In this document: piece by piece, positions 24,422 to 33,332 of the stretch
Position numbering within the stretch: the stretch's first letter is position 1
Layout of the letters: every line of letters starts with the position of its first letter
NCBI GenBank assembly: GCA_003574785.1
Contig: QORU01000015.1
Span: 128,881-192,880 of the forward strand
Source: Taklimakanibacter deserti
GTDB lineage: Bacteria; Pseudomonadota; Alphaproteobacteria; Rhizobiales; Aestuariivirgaceae
DNA length: 64,000 nt
Direction: 5' to 3'
The notes under the pieces: generated by a model
What the model was told of the DNA's origin: nothing
Database searches by the model: none
Seen by the model: only the letters and a program-made list of their open reading frames with translations
Made by a program: the position numbers and the translations under genes

Positions 24422-25616
24422 TCAAGGGCTTGCCGTGTCGAAGACAAAGCCGGACGAGCCGGCGACACCAGCGCGCTGGCTGGCATCGCTACCGCTCTCC
24501 AGCTTGCGGGAATCCATGCTGCTGCTCATTCTCGTTGCGATCTGGCTGTTCTTCTATTTCGCAACCGGCGGCATTTTCCTCACCCCCCGCAACCTGGTTC
24601 TCCTTGCCCTGCAAACATCGATCGTGAGCCTGGCCGCGATCAGCGCCGTGATGCTGATCGTGACGCGCAATTTCGATCTCTCGGTCGGGTCGGCGGTCGC
24701 CCTGGTGGGCGTCGTCCTGGCCATGATCGCCGGGCAATATGGCTACTCGCCATTGCTGGCCGTGGCTGCAGGCCTCGCGGCCGGCATCCTGATGGGAGCC
24801 TGGCAAGGCTTCTGGGTCACCAGGATCGGTGTTTCCTCCTTCATCGTGACACTGGCGGGCATGCTTTATTTCCGCGGCTTCTCCATGATCGTCACCAATG
24901 GTGCCACAATCGCATCCTTGCCGCGGCCGCTCACCCGTTTTGCGACGGCCTTTCTGCCGGTCGTTCCGTCGATCATCCTGGTGATTGTCACAGCGCTCGT
25001 CTTCCTCATCGCTCGCTGGCTCGAAATCCGCCGCGCTTATAGGCTGGGCGTCGTCGCTCATCCGCAATCCGTCTTTGCCAGAACCGCGGTCCCCGTCGCG
25101 ATCGCGGTGCTGGCGACGCTCTTTGTCGTATCCTGGCAGGGTATTCCCTATCTCGTTCTCCTCGTGGCCGTCTGCGCCTTGGCTGCCGAGCTGGTGATGC
25201 GCCGCACCCGCTACGGCGCGCAGCTCTATGCCATTGGCGGCAATCCGGAAGCCGCAAGGCTCGCCGGCATCGACATCAAGAAGGTCATCTTCTGGAATTT
25301 CGTCATCGCCGGCCTCGCTTATGGGATAACCGGCATCGCGCTCACCGCTCGCGTCGGTGGAGCGGTGGCCGGCAGTGCCGGCCTGTTCCTCGAGCTTGAC
25401 GCCATTGCCGCCGCGATCATCGGCGGCACCGCGCTATCCGGCGGCCGCGGCCGCATCCTTGGCGCCCTGGTCGGTGCACTGCTGATGGGGAGCCTCAATA
25501 ACGGCATGAGCCTGATGAATGTCGCCCCCTTCTTCCAGGACACGGCGCGGGGCATCGTGCTGCTGCTCGCGGTGGCGCTCGATCATTTGAGCCGCAGCCG
25601 CAGTCGTCTGAGCTGA
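24414..25616 (+). CDS. Sugar ABC transporter permease (XylH/RbsC type)
   Basis: 400 residues. The GTG at 24414 overlaps the ATPase stop by eight bases. About ten transmembrane helices; family marks include VTRNFDLSVGSAVALVGVV, GVSSFIVTLAGMLYFRG and the C-terminal ARLAGIDIKKVIFWNFVIAG, with IIGGTALSGGRGRILGALVG. It is the sole permease of the system and would act as a homodimer, as in xylose importers. It converges on the GntR gene with 33 bases between. Confidence 0.94.
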   Translation: MSDQGLAVSKTKPDEPATPARWLASLPLSSLRESMLLLILVAIWLFFYFATGGIFLTPRNLVLLALQTSIVSLAAISAVMLIVTRNFDLSVGSAVALVGVVLAMIAGQYGYSPLLAVAAGLAAGILMGAWQGFWVTRIGVSSFIVTLAGMLYFRGFSMIVTNGATIASLPRPLTRFATAFLPVVPSIILVIVTALVFLIARWLEIRRAYRLGVVAHPQSVFARTAVPVAIAVLATLFVVSWQGIPYLVLLVAVCALAAELVMRRTRYGAQLYAIGGNPEAARLAGIDIKKVIFWNFVIAGLAYGITGIALTARVGGAVAGSAGLFLELDAIAAAIIGGTALSGGRGRILGALVGALLMGSLNNGMSLMNVAPFFQDTARGIVLLLAVALDHLSRSRSRLS

Positions 25617-25649
25617 GTTTCCGAGCGCGTTCCGAGTCATGCGTCAGGC

Positions 25650-26291
25650 TCACACATTCAACCGGTGCTCGAAATAGGCCTGGTGCTCGCGCGACAGGCG
25701 GCAGGCGCGCTCGACGTCGCCCGCCTTGATGGCATCGACAATCGGCTGATGGCTTTCCGCCGCCTTCATGAAATCGATGCCGGGCTCCGACAAGGTCACG
25801 CGCGTATGGATCTCGAGATGGAGCGAGTCCCATAATTTGAGCAATAGCTCATTGCCCGCCGCAGCGACGATGATGCGGTGGAACTGGACGCTATGCGCGA
25901 TCATCCGCTCGATGTCATGGGCCCGCGCCGCGGCACGCATGCCGTCGACCTCGCTTTGCAGGATGGTGACATCGTGTGCGAGGCCCGCCGTGGCGAGACG
26001 AGCCGCCGCCTCTTCGAGCGCGCCGCGCACCAGATAGATTTCGCGCTGCGCGCTCGCGGCGAAAGGTTTTACGAAGGAGCCGCGCCGGGGCTTGCTGGTG
26101 ACGAGGCCCGCCATTTCGAGATCGCGCAAGGCTTCGCGAATGGGCAACTGGCTGGTGCCGAATTCCTCGGCGAGCTTCATCTCGATGAGGCGCTCGCCGC
26201 TTTGATAATGGCCGGTGGCGATCCGCTCGATGAGGGTCTTGCGGATGCGGTCGCTGAGCGAAGAGGCGGATTCTTTTGCGGGGTCGAGCAT
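25650..26291 (-). CDS. GntR-family regulator, FadR/FCD subgroup
   Basis: 213 residues from the ATG at 26291; the longer frame upstream is promoter DNA. Winged helix-turn-helix (GERLIEMKLAEEFGTSQLPI, REALRDLEMAGLVTSKPRRG) and an all-helical FCD domain with metal-binding histidines (AHSVQFHRIIVAAAGNELL, SHQPIVDAIKAGDVERACRL). Divergent from the molybdenum hydroxylase operon at 26470, which it probably represses until a carboxylate inducer binds. Confidence 0.94.
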   Translation of the reverse strand: MLDPAKESASSLSDRIRKTLIERIATGHYQSGERLIEMKLAEEFGTSQLPIREALRDLEMAGLVTSKPRRGSFVKPFAASAQREIYLVRGALEEAAARLATAGLAHDVTILQSEVDGMRAAARAHDIERMIAHSVQFHRIIVAAAGNELLLKLWDSLHLEIHTRVTLSEPGIDFMKAAESHQPIVDAIKAGDVERACRLSREHQAYFEHRLNV

Positions 26292-26300
26292 AACGGGATT

Positions 26301-26314
26301 GATTATTGATAATC
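26301..26314. promoter_or_regulatory. Candidate GntR operator GATTAT-TG-ATAATC
   Basis: Perfect inverted repeat ten bases upstream of the GntR start codon and inside the AT-rich 26292-26335 segment that separates it from the hydroxylase operon. Size and position suit a FadR-type site. No footprint information. Confidence 0.5.
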
Positions 26315-26375
26315 GATAGAATAGGCTTTGCGCACAATAACGGGCCGGACGCGTCTTGGAAAGCGCCAACTGGCC

Positions 26376-26457
26376 CAGCGCGTGATCCGGAAAAGCTTGT
26401 GGCCGGGCTTGACCCGGCCATCCACCGGTTTTCCGATCAGATCACGCGCCAACAAAA
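26376..26457. repeat. Interspersed palindromic repeat, copy 2
   Basis: Arms GCGCGTGATCCGGAAAA (26378-26394) and TTTTCC-GATCA-GATCACGCGC (26430-26449) with an inner hairpin GGCCGGG-CTTGA-CCCGGCC (26401-26419), ending CAACAAAAAT like copy 1 at 15562. It lies in the 5' region of the hydroxylase operon, just before the GGGAGG ribosome site for 26470. Confidence 0.7.
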
Positions 26458-26469
26458 ATGGGAGGTTAG

Positions 26470-27279
26470 ATGTCCGCGACACTCTTGGCGGCCAGGCAGC
26501 CGCGCGCCGTCCCGGGATTGCAGGCCAAAGGCGGAACCGTCATTGCCGGCGGCACGCTTGCCGTCGCCGGTCTCAATTACGGCGATAGTATCGGTAATCC
26601 CCTCATCATCGTGGATGGGCTCGGCCTCGACCGGATCGAGGTGAAGGGCAAGAAAGTGACGCTCGGCGCGCTTGTCACCATGGCGAGCATCGCCCGCGAC
26701 CGCCGCCTCAAATTCCTCCATCCCGTCGCCAATTCCATTGGCGGCCCGGCGGTCAGGGCCATGGCGACGATCGGCGGCAATCTCTTCGCCCCGGCCCCCT
26801 ATGGCGACATGGCGGTGGCGCTCTTGGCGCTCGATGCCGAAGTCGCTCTTCATGACGGCAAGGCTGCACGGAAGCTTCCGCTCGAGACATTCCTTGCGCA
26901 GCGCAAGAAGCTCGTCCGCGCGTTCGTGACCGGGGTCTCCTTCGCTTTGCCCGATGCCAAGGACTTTCGCTACACCAAGATTGTCCGCCGCAAGCCGGTG
27001 AGCGCATCGGTCGTCACTATTGCGACGTTCACGCCCCGCAAAGCCGGCAAGATCAAAAGCGCGCGCATCGCGCTTGGCGCCATGGCGCCGCATGCGGTGC
27101 GAGCCCGCAAAGCCGAATTGGCGCTCGAAGGCAAGGCGCTCGACAAGACGTCGATCGAAGCGGCGGCGAAAGCCGTCGCCGAAGGCACAGCACCGGCCGA
27201 TGATGCCTATGCCACGGCCTGGTATCGGCGTGAGATCGCCCCCGTTCATCTGAAGCGCCTGCTGGGAGAGGCCGCATGA
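26470..27279 (+). CDS. Molybdenum hydroxylase FAD-binding subunit (CoxM/NdhF-like)
   Basis: 269 residues. FAD-binding marks VIAGGTLAVAGLN near the N-terminus and AMATIGGNLFAPAPYGDMAV at about 95-115 (the usual TIGGNL), with a C-terminal CO-dehydrogenase flavoprotein domain. It passes electrons from the iron-sulfur subunit to an acceptor. GGGAGG is nine bases upstream, and the stop overlaps the next gene (ATGA). Confidence 0.93.
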   Translation: MSATLLAARQPRAVPGLQAKGGTVIAGGTLAVAGLNYGDSIGNPLIIVDGLGLDRIEVKGKKVTLGALVTMASIARDRRLKFLHPVANSIGGPAVRAMATIGGNLFAPAPYGDMAVALLALDAEVALHDGKAARKLPLETFLAQRKKLVRAFVTGVSFALPDAKDFRYTKIVRRKPVSASVVTIATFTPRKAGKIKSARIALGAMAPHAVRARKAELALEGKALDKTSIEAAAKAVAEGTAPADDAYATAWYRREIAPVHLKRLLGEAA

Positions 27280-27764
27280 CCAAGGTCGCCGTTCAATTCA
27301 CGCTCAACGGCCAGGAGCAGAACGAATTCATCGAGGGGGGATCGACATTATTGTCGACGTTGCGGAGCAAGCTCGGTCTCTACAGCACCAAGGCCGGCTG
27401 CCATCAGGGCACCTGCGGCGCCTGCACCGTGATCATCGACGGCGAGCCGCGCCTTTCCTGCCTGACGTTGGCCGAGCGCTGCACGGGAAAAGAGGTCACG
27501 ACGCTGGAAGGCCTTACAAGCGATGGTGCGCTCCATCCTTTGCAGCAGGCTTTCATGGAAGGCTTTGCTGCCCAATGCGGCTTCTGCACGCCCGGCATGA
27601 TCCTCGCCGCCAAGACACTGCTCGATCGCAAACCAAATCCCAGCCGCGCGGACGTCGTCGACGCGATCTCGGGCAATATCTGCCGCTGCACCGGCTATGA
27701 GCCGATCATCGCCGCCGTGCTGGCGGCGGCCGAGCAATTGCGCGGCAAGAAGAAGAGCGCGTGA
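27276..27764 (+). CDS. Molybdenum hydroxylase [2Fe-2S] subunit (CoxS/NdhS-like)
   Basis: 162 residues. Plant-type ferredoxin cluster GCHQGTCGACTVIIDG (about residues 42-57) and helical cluster CGFCTPGM ... NICRCTGYEP are complete with all eight cysteines expected. It links the molybdopterin centre to the FAD subunit. Starts by ATGA overlap with the FAD subunit gene. Confidence 0.96.
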   Translation: MTKVAVQFTLNGQEQNEFIEGGSTLLSTLRSKLGLYSTKAGCHQGTCGACTVIIDGEPRLSCLTLAERCTGKEVTTLEGLTSDGALHPLQQAFMEGFAAQCGFCTPGMILAAKTLLDRKPNPSRADVVDAISGNICRCTGYEPIIAAVLAAAEQLRGKKKSA

Positions 27765-27773
27765 GGAGCACCC

Positions 27774-29141
27774 ATGGAATATCGCAAGGAATATTTCAGC
27801 GACGCGCGCCGGGAGGACCTGACCGAGGTCGGGGTGACGCGCCAGCGTTCCGATGTGCTGGGCCATGTGACCGGCAAGACGCAATATTATGCCGACCGCA
27901 CCTTCCCGGGGCTTCTTCATCTCAAGATGGTGCGGAGCCCCCATCATCACGCCCGCATCAAGTCGATCGACGTGTCGAAGGCGCTGAAAGTGCCGGGCGT
28001 GGTGCGCATCCTGACCGCCAAGGACGTGCCGCAGAACATCTACACGATCCTGTGCCTGATCCAGGTCGAGCCCAATGACGAGCCGGTGCTCGCTTTCGAC
28101 AAGGTGCGCTACAAGGGCGAGCAGATCGCCGCCGTCCTCGCCGAAAGCGAGCAGGCAGCACTTGCAGGCGTGGCCAAGGTCAAGGTCGTTTACGAGGAAC
28201 TGCCGGCGGTCTTCGATGTCGAGGAGGCGCTGAAGCCAGGCGCCCCGCTGGTCAACGAATATCATGGCCGCAACTGGTTCACTTATGAAGGCCATCACTG
28301 CCGGCGCGTGCGCTTCGGCAATGTCGATGAAGGCTTTGCCAAGTCCGATCACGTCATCGAGGAATTGTACCAGTCCTCGCCCATCGAGCATGCGCCGACC
28401 GAGACCACGGGCTGCATCGTCGTGCCCGACCAGAACGAGCGCTATGCCTGCTATTCCAACACCCAGGCGCTCTATTTCACCCTCGACAACTCGGCGCTGA
28501 TCCTGAATTCGCCCTTCCACAAATTGCGCCTGATCGGGGGCACGGTCGGTGGTGGCTTCGGCGGCAAAGTCGACGTCATCACCGAGCCGATCGCCTTCTT
28601 GAGCGCCATGCTGACGAGGCGTCCGGTCAAATATGAATATACGCGCGAGGAGGAAATGCAGGTCTCGTCGCCGCGTGCTGCCGAGCGCATCTATATCAAG
28701 GACGGCGTCATGAAAGATGGCCGCATCCTGGCGCGGAAAGTGAGACTCTATGTCGATGCCGGCGCTTATTCGCGCCATTCGCCCTATGGCACGACCAAGG
28801 CGGCGGCCCATATGCCGGGGCCTTATACGATCCCCCATGTCTGGGTCGACTGCCATTGCGTCTATACCAACCGCACGCCGTCGAGCGCCATGCGCGGCTT
28901 CGGCGTCACCATTGGCGATTTCGCGCTCGAAGTGCAGATGGACAAGCTCGCCCGCCTCATCGGCATGGATCCGATGGAATTCCGCATCCTCAATGCCTAT
29001 CGCGACGGCGACATGAAGGCGCATCGGAAGGAAGTGGAGGGTGCGGCGCTCGTCGAATGCGTCAAGGCGGCGGCCGATCTGGCGCACTGGCCGATCGGCG
29101 ATCGCTACAAGGCGATGTCGTCGGAAAAGCGGGAGGCGTGA
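27774..29141 (+). CDS. Molybdenum hydroxylase molybdopterin subunit, N-terminal half (NdhL-like)
   Basis: 455 residues, only the first part of a normal 750-800 residue large subunit. It starts with the family a/b-hammerhead (VLGHVTGKTQYYADRTFPGL, SPHHHARIKSIDVSKAL) and contains the cofactor-binding GGTVGGGFGGKVD and RTPSSAMRGFGVT. The frame then ends with a clear TGA, and the C-terminal half starts two bases later with its own ribosome site. The two together (788 residues) equal one large subunit, the same split as in the nicotinate dehydrogenase of Eubacterium barkeri. The substrate, probably an N-heterocycle or aldehyde, is not known. Confidence 0.92.
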   Translation: MEYRKEYFSDARREDLTEVGVTRQRSDVLGHVTGKTQYYADRTFPGLLHLKMVRSPHHHARIKSIDVSKALKVPGVVRILTAKDVPQNIYTILCLIQVEPNDEPVLAFDKVRYKGEQIAAVLAESEQAALAGVAKVKVVYEELPAVFDVEEALKPGAPLVNEYHGRNWFTYEGHHCRRVRFGNVDEGFAKSDHVIEELYQSSPIEHAPTETTGCIVVPDQNERYACYSNTQALYFTLDNSALILNSPFHKLRLIGGTVGGGFGGKVDVITEPIAFLSAMLTRRPVKYEYTREEEMQVSSPRAAERIYIKDGVMKDGRILARKVRLYVDAGAYSRHSPYGTTKAAAHMPGPYTIPHVWVDCHCVYTNRTPSSAMRGFGVTIGDFALEVQMDKLARLIGMDPMEFRILNAYRDGDMKAHRKEVEGAALVECVKAAADLAHWPIGDRYKAMSSEKREA

Positions 29142-29142
29142 C

Positions 29143-30144
29143 ATGGCGAAGAAACGCGGCCGCGGCATGGCTTCCGTCAATTATCCGACCGGCATGAATC
29201 TGGGCGGCGATCCCTCCCAGGCGCTCGTCCATGCGACGACGACCGGAAGCTTCATCGCGACGCTGTCGAGCGTCGATCTGGGCCAGGGCCTGAAGACGGT
29301 GATGGCGCAGATCTGCGCCGAGACGCTGGGCGTGCCGACCGACAATGTCATCATCGACACGGCCGACACCGATACCGGTCCCCATTGCATGGGCACTTTC
29401 GCCTCGCGCGGCACCCATCGCATCGGCAATGCCATCATCATGGCATCCAAGGAGGCGAAAGCGGTGATGCTGGAAGTGGCGGCGGAAGAGCTCGAGGTCG
29501 ATTCGGGCGATCTCGAGACCGACGGCTCAGGCAACATCCAGGTGAAGGGCAGCCCGCAGAAATCGATCTCGGTGCTCAACACGGCGCTCGCGGCGCATTT
29601 CAAGCATGGCAAGACGATCTCGGGCCGCGGCATCTTCCTGCAGCCGCGCTCATACCCCGAGCCCGAGACCGGCACGATGACGCCCGCCACCAGCTATGCC
29701 CATGCTTGCACCGTGGCGGAGGTCGAGGTCGACACCGAGACGGGCGAGGTCACGGTGCTGGAACTGAAGAGCGCCTATGAGGTTGGCCGCGCGCTCAATC
29801 CGCGTATGGTCGAGCAGCAGATCATCGGCGGCGCCTGGATGGGCCTGTCGCATGCGCTCTATGAGACGACCGAGCCCTATTATCCCGACCGCTCGCATGG
29901 TCCTGTGGATTTCAACCAGTATCTGATGCCGGGGCCTGGCGACCTGCCGCGCTTCGAGAATGTCATCATCGAGCGCCCCGCGCCGGACGGTCCCTTCGGC
30001 GCCAAGGGCGTGGGCGAGATGACGGCCAATTCGCCGATCCCGGCCATTGCCAATGCGATCTTCGATGCGGTGGGCGTGCGTGTCGATTCGCTCCCGATCA
30101 CGCCCGAAAAGGTTCTGCGCGGCATTCAAGCCTTGAATGCCTGA
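29143..30144 (+). CDS. Molybdenum hydroxylase molybdopterin subunit, C-terminal half (NdhM-like)
   Basis: 333 residues from the ATG at 29143, GGGAGG nine bases upstream. It supplies the rest of the molybdopterin-binding domain: TTTGSFIATLSSVDLGQGLK, the GTFASRGTHRIGNAI loop, and near the C-terminus GAKGVGEMTANSP with the catalytic Glu of this family. It is intact and in frame by itself, so the split is a real two-subunit design and not a decayed gene. Pairs with the subunit at 27774. Confidence 0.92.
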   Translation: MAKKRGRGMASVNYPTGMNLGGDPSQALVHATTTGSFIATLSSVDLGQGLKTVMAQICAETLGVPTDNVIIDTADTDTGPHCMGTFASRGTHRIGNAIIMASKEAKAVMLEVAAEELEVDSGDLETDGSGNIQVKGSPQKSISVLNTALAAHFKHGKTISGRGIFLQPRSYPEPETGTMTPATSYAHACTVAEVEVDTETGEVTVLELKSAYEVGRALNPRMVEQQIIGGAWMGLSHALYETTEPYYPDRSHGPVDFNQYLMPGPGDLPRFENVIIERPAPDGPFGAKGVGEMTANSPIPAIANAIFDAVGVRVDSLPITPEKVLRGIQALNA

Positions 30145-30165
30145 TCCTATCGAGAGGAGAACTGA

Positions 30166-30474
30166 ATGCTGAAAGTCATGTCCCTGATGAAGCGCCATCC
30201 CGATCTGAGCTTCGACCAGTTCCGCAACTGGGCGCAGGCCGAGCACCCGAAGCTGGCGCAGAAGCTTCCCGGTTTGCGCGGCTATCGCATGAATGTCGCC
30301 AGGGAGGAAAATCCCGACAATCCTTACGATGCGGTGAGCGAGATGTGGTTCGACGATGCCGAGGCGCGGCTCGCGGCGATGGCGACGGATGCCGGCAAGG
30401 CCGCGGGCGGCGATGCGGCGTCCCATTGCGCCAGCCGTTTCCATTTCCTGGTCGAAGAGAAAGTCTTTGTCTGA
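30166..30474 (+). CDS. EthD-domain protein
   Basis: 102 residues with the EthD pattern: KVMSLMKRHPDLSFDQFRNW, the HPKLAQKLPGLRGYRMNVA stretch and YDAVSEMWFDDAEA. Ferredoxin-like alpha/beta dimer; EthD proteins often assist degradative enzymes without a fixed reaction. AGAGGAG precedes the ATG. Its stop is overlapped by the next gene, so it belongs to the hydroxylase operon. Confidence 0.88.
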   Translation: MLKVMSLMKRHPDLSFDQFRNWAQAEHPKLAQKLPGLRGYRMNVAREENPDNPYDAVSEMWFDDAEARLAAMATDAGKAAGGDAASHCASRFHFLVEEKVFV

Positions 30475-31333
30475 CGACAGAGCCCCATCGCCCGAAGTTC
30501 TGGCTCAGCGCCTCGAGCGTGAGAGTTATCTCGCCGGCGAGAGCTTAAGCATCGCGGCCTATCTCGCGCTCGAGCTCGGCAAGCCCTTGCTGCTCGAAGG
30601 CATGCCGGGCGTCGGCAAGACCGAGGCCGCCAAGGCGCTCGCCGCGGCGCTCGGCCGCAATCTGGTGCGGCTGCAATGTTATGAAGGCATCGATGCGGGC
30701 CACGCGCTTTATGAATGGAATTATGCCCGCCAGCTTTTGAGCCTGCGCCGCGACCAGGACACGGATCTCTATGCGGACGAGTTCCTGATCGAGCGGCCCT
30801 TGCTTAGGGCGCTTAAAAGCCCGGCCGAGACCTTGCTGCTCATCGATGAGATCGACCGCGCCGATCATGAGTTCGAAGCCTTCCTGCTCGAATTCCTGTC
30901 CGATTTCCAGATCTCGATCCCCGAGCGCGGCACGCTGAAGGCAAGGACGCCGCCCGCCGTGATCCTCACCTCCAACCGCACGCGCGAATTGCACGAGGCC
31001 TTGCGGCGGCGCTGCGTCTATAACTGGATCGCCTATCCCGAGCCCGAGCGGGAAGCGCGCATCATCATGATGCGGGCGCCCGATGTGGCGGAGAAGACGG
31101 CGCAAGCGGTCGTCGCCGCCGTCAATGGCCTGCGCCGCCTGCCGCTCGCCAAGGCACCCGGAATATCGGAAGCGATCGAATGGGCCCATGCGGCGACCCT
31201 CCTCGAAAGCGGCAGCGGGCGCTGGCCCGAGGCCTTCCGCCGCGCGATCGGCGTCGCGATCAAGGACGAGGAAGATTTGAATCTGGTGCGGGGTGAACTC
31301 GACACGCTTCTCGCCAAGGCCTGCGCCTCATGA
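30467..31333 (+). CDS. MoxR-type AAA+ ATPase, CoxD-like
   Basis: 288 residues if started at the TTG at 30467, which overlaps the EthD stop by eight bases; there is no ATG in the region and the first motif comes soon after. Walker A EGMPGVGKTEAA, Walker B LLIDEIDRAD, sensor-1 ILTSNRTRE. CoxD in carbon monoxide dehydrogenase operons matures the molybdenum-copper centre, and MoxR/VWA pairs are general insertion chaperones. It pairs with the VWA protein that starts four bases before its stop. Confidence 0.9.
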   Translation: MSDDRAPSPEVLAQRLERESYLAGESLSIAAYLALELGKPLLLEGMPGVGKTEAAKALAAALGRNLVRLQCYEGIDAGHALYEWNYARQLLSLRRDQDTDLYADEFLIERPLLRALKSPAETLLLIDEIDRADHEFEAFLLEFLSDFQISIPERGTLKARTPPAVILTSNRTRELHEALRRRCVYNWIAYPEPEREARIIMMRAPDVAEKTAQAVVAAVNGLRRLPLAKAPGISEAIEWAHAATLLESGSGRWPEAFRRAIGVAIKDEEDLNLVRGELDTLLAKACAS

Positions 31334-32433
31334 AGCTGCCGCGCGCCGTCACGGTCCTCGTGGATTTCACTCAGGCTTTGCGTGCGCACGGCTTTCCGCT
31401 CGCCCATGAGCAGGTGGTGATGTTCCTGGGCGCCGTGCGCCTGCTCGGACCGAAGTCGATCGAAAGCATCCGCCACGCGGCGCATGCGACCTTGGCGCCG
31501 CCCGCCGACCGGCACGCCGAGTTCGAGGCACTCTTCCATGCCTTCTTCTTCGAAGTGGCCGCCGTCGCCTCGGCGGCGAAGAGCCTGCCGGAAGAAGACG
31601 CAGCCGTGAAGGACAAGGGCGAGCAGCGCCGGGAACCGCCCGAGATCGAAGGCGCCAATCGCTCCGGCAAGGCGGCGACGGCGCAAGAGATATTGGGCAT
31701 CCGGCAGTTCGATGCCGGGCCGGATGATCAGGCGGTCGGCCGGCTGGAGAAGGAGGGGCCCGGCGCCCTGCCGCGACGACTCGGCTTCCGCAAAATTCCG
31801 GACAAGAAGGGCGACGCGCTCGATCTGCGCCGCTCGATGCGGCGTGTGGTCGAGCATGACGGCGATGTCATCCGGTTGATGCGCGGAAAGCGCAAGTCCC
31901 TGCAGCGGCCGATCGTCCTCCTGATCGACATATCGGGATCGATGAAAGCGCACACCGCCGATTATTTGCGCTATGCCCATGCGCTGACCCAGATGGCGGA
32001 CAAGGTGGAGAGCTTTGCCTTCGGCACGCGCCTGACCCGTATCACGCGGGCGCTCAAGCACCGCGATCCGGCGCGTGCGCTCGAAAGTGCCGCGGCGATA
32101 GTCGATGACTGGGATGGCGGCACGCGTATCGGGCCGGCGCTTTCCGCCTTCATGGCCGATCCGCGTTACGCGTCCTTGCTGCGCGGCGCCGTCGTGCTGG
32201 TCCTCTCCGATGGGCTCGAGCGCGGCGATCCGAAGCCGATGCGCGAGGCGGTCGCGCGCATCAGGCGCCGGGCCTGGTATCTCGCCTGGCTGACGCCGCT
32301 CGCCGCCGATCCGCGCTTCCGGCCCGAGACGCGGGCGCTGAAAGACATTCTCAAATTCCTCGATCAGCTCGGCAATGGCGGCTCGCTTTCGAGCCTTGTC
32401 GACCACACTTTGCGCATAGGCTCACCTTCATGA
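31330..32433 (+). CDS. VWA-domain containing CoxE-like protein
   Basis: 367 residues. The C-terminal half is a von Willebrand A domain with a metal-ion adhesion site (IVLLIDISGSMKAHTADYLR) and TRIGPALSAFMADPRY. The N-terminal half is the CoxE-type helical region (FTQALRAHGFPLAHEQVVMF). CoxE works with CoxD to insert the active-site metal in molybdenum hydroxylases, so it is probably the partner of the MoxR protein before it. Starts by ATGA overlap. Confidence 0.9.
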   Translation: MKLPRAVTVLVDFTQALRAHGFPLAHEQVVMFLGAVRLLGPKSIESIRHAAHATLAPPADRHAEFEALFHAFFFEVAAVASAAKSLPEEDAAVKDKGEQRREPPEIEGANRSGKAATAQEILGIRQFDAGPDDQAVGRLEKEGPGALPRRLGFRKIPDKKGDALDLRRSMRRVVEHDGDVIRLMRGKRKSLQRPIVLLIDISGSMKAHTADYLRYAHALTQMADKVESFAFGTRLTRITRALKHRDPARALESAAAIVDDWDGGTRIGPALSAFMADPRYASLLRGAVVLVLSDGLERGDPKPMREAVARIRRRAWYLAWLTPLAADPRFRPETRALKDILKFLDQLGNGGSLSSLVDHTLRIGSPS

Positions 32434-33314
32434 CTGGGATCGTCGACGCCCATCATCATATCTGGCGCCAGCAGGATCTGCCCTGGCTCGTGGGCCCGAT
32501 GCTGCCGCGCATCTTCGGCCCCTATGAGCCGATCCGGCGCGACTATCCGATCGGCGAATATCTCGCCGACATTGCGGGTTTGGGCGTCGCGCAATCGGTC
32601 TATGTCCAGGCCAACTGGGCCAAGGAGGATTTCGAGAAGGAAGTGGCCTGGGTGCAGAAGACCGCCGATGAGACCGGCTGGCCCCACGGCATTGTCGGCT
32701 ATGTCGATCTCACGGTGGAGGACGTCCGGCCCGCACTCGATCGCTTGGCGCGCTATCCCTTGCTGCGCGGCGTCAGGATGCAGCTCCATTGGCATGAGAA
32801 TCCGCAATATCGCTTCGCGGCGAAGCCCGACCTGATGACGGAGCCGCGCTTCCGGCGCAACCTGGCTCATCTCTCCGGCTATGGCCTGAGCTTCGATCTC
32901 CAGGTCTTCGCCGGCCAGATGGCGGATGCGGCCGAGCTTGCCCGAGAATTCCCGGCGATGACTTTCATTCTCCAGCACGCCGGCATGCTGGAGGATCTGT
33001 CGGCGGAGGGCTGGGCGGCCTGGCGCGCCGGGATGAAGAGGCTCGCGGATGAGCCCAATATCGTCTCGAAGCTTTCAGGGCTGGGCACCTTCATCCATAG
33101 GGTCGATGCGACGCTCATCGGCGACATTGCGCGCGAGACGCTCGCGCTGTTCGGGGCCGAGCGCTGCCTCTTCGGCTCGAATTTCCCGATCGAGAAATTG
33201 TGGTCGAGCTATGGCGAGCTCATTCAGGCGCATCGCGTGGCGCTCGCCGATCATCCCGCGGATGTGCAGGAGAAGATTTTTTCCGGGACGGCGAAACGCA
33301 TCTATCGCATTTGA
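32430..33314 (+). CDS. Amidohydrolase family 2 protein (lactonase-like TIM barrel)
   Basis: 294 residues. Starts VDAHHHIWRQQDLPWLVG, the His-x-His metal site of the family, with MTFILQHAG at about 180 and a C-terminal RCLFGSNFPIEKLWSSYGEL bearing the conserved Asn/Ser in place of the usual Asp. The family hydrolyses lactones and related cyclic products. As the last gene of the operon it may open the ring of the hydroxylase product (inference). The 3' side is a perfect inverted repeat that could act as terminator. Confidence 0.9.
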   Translation: MTGIVDAHHHIWRQQDLPWLVGPMLPRIFGPYEPIRRDYPIGEYLADIAGLGVAQSVYVQANWAKEDFEKEVAWVQKTADETGWPHGIVGYVDLTVEDVRPALDRLARYPLLRGVRMQLHWHENPQYRFAAKPDLMTEPRFRRNLAHLSGYGLSFDLQVFAGQMADAAELAREFPAMTFILQHAGMLEDLSAEGWAAWRAGMKRLADEPNIVSKLSGLGTFIHRVDATLIGDIARETLALFGAERCLFGSNFPIEKLWSSYGELIQAHRVALADHPADVQEKIFSGTAKRIYRI

Positions 33315-33332
33315 CGTCATTGCTCCCCACTT

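Noticed and set aside
29041..29142. Start of the C-terminal molybdopterin subunit inside the N-terminal subunit gene
   Set aside because: The extra 34 residues are out of frame with conserved sequence; the ATG at 29143 with GGGAGG gives a standard-size subunit.
27348..29180. 610-codon minus-strand frame across the iron-sulfur and molybdopterin subunit genes
   Set aside because: The plus strand has complete cofactor motifs; the antisense frame has none.
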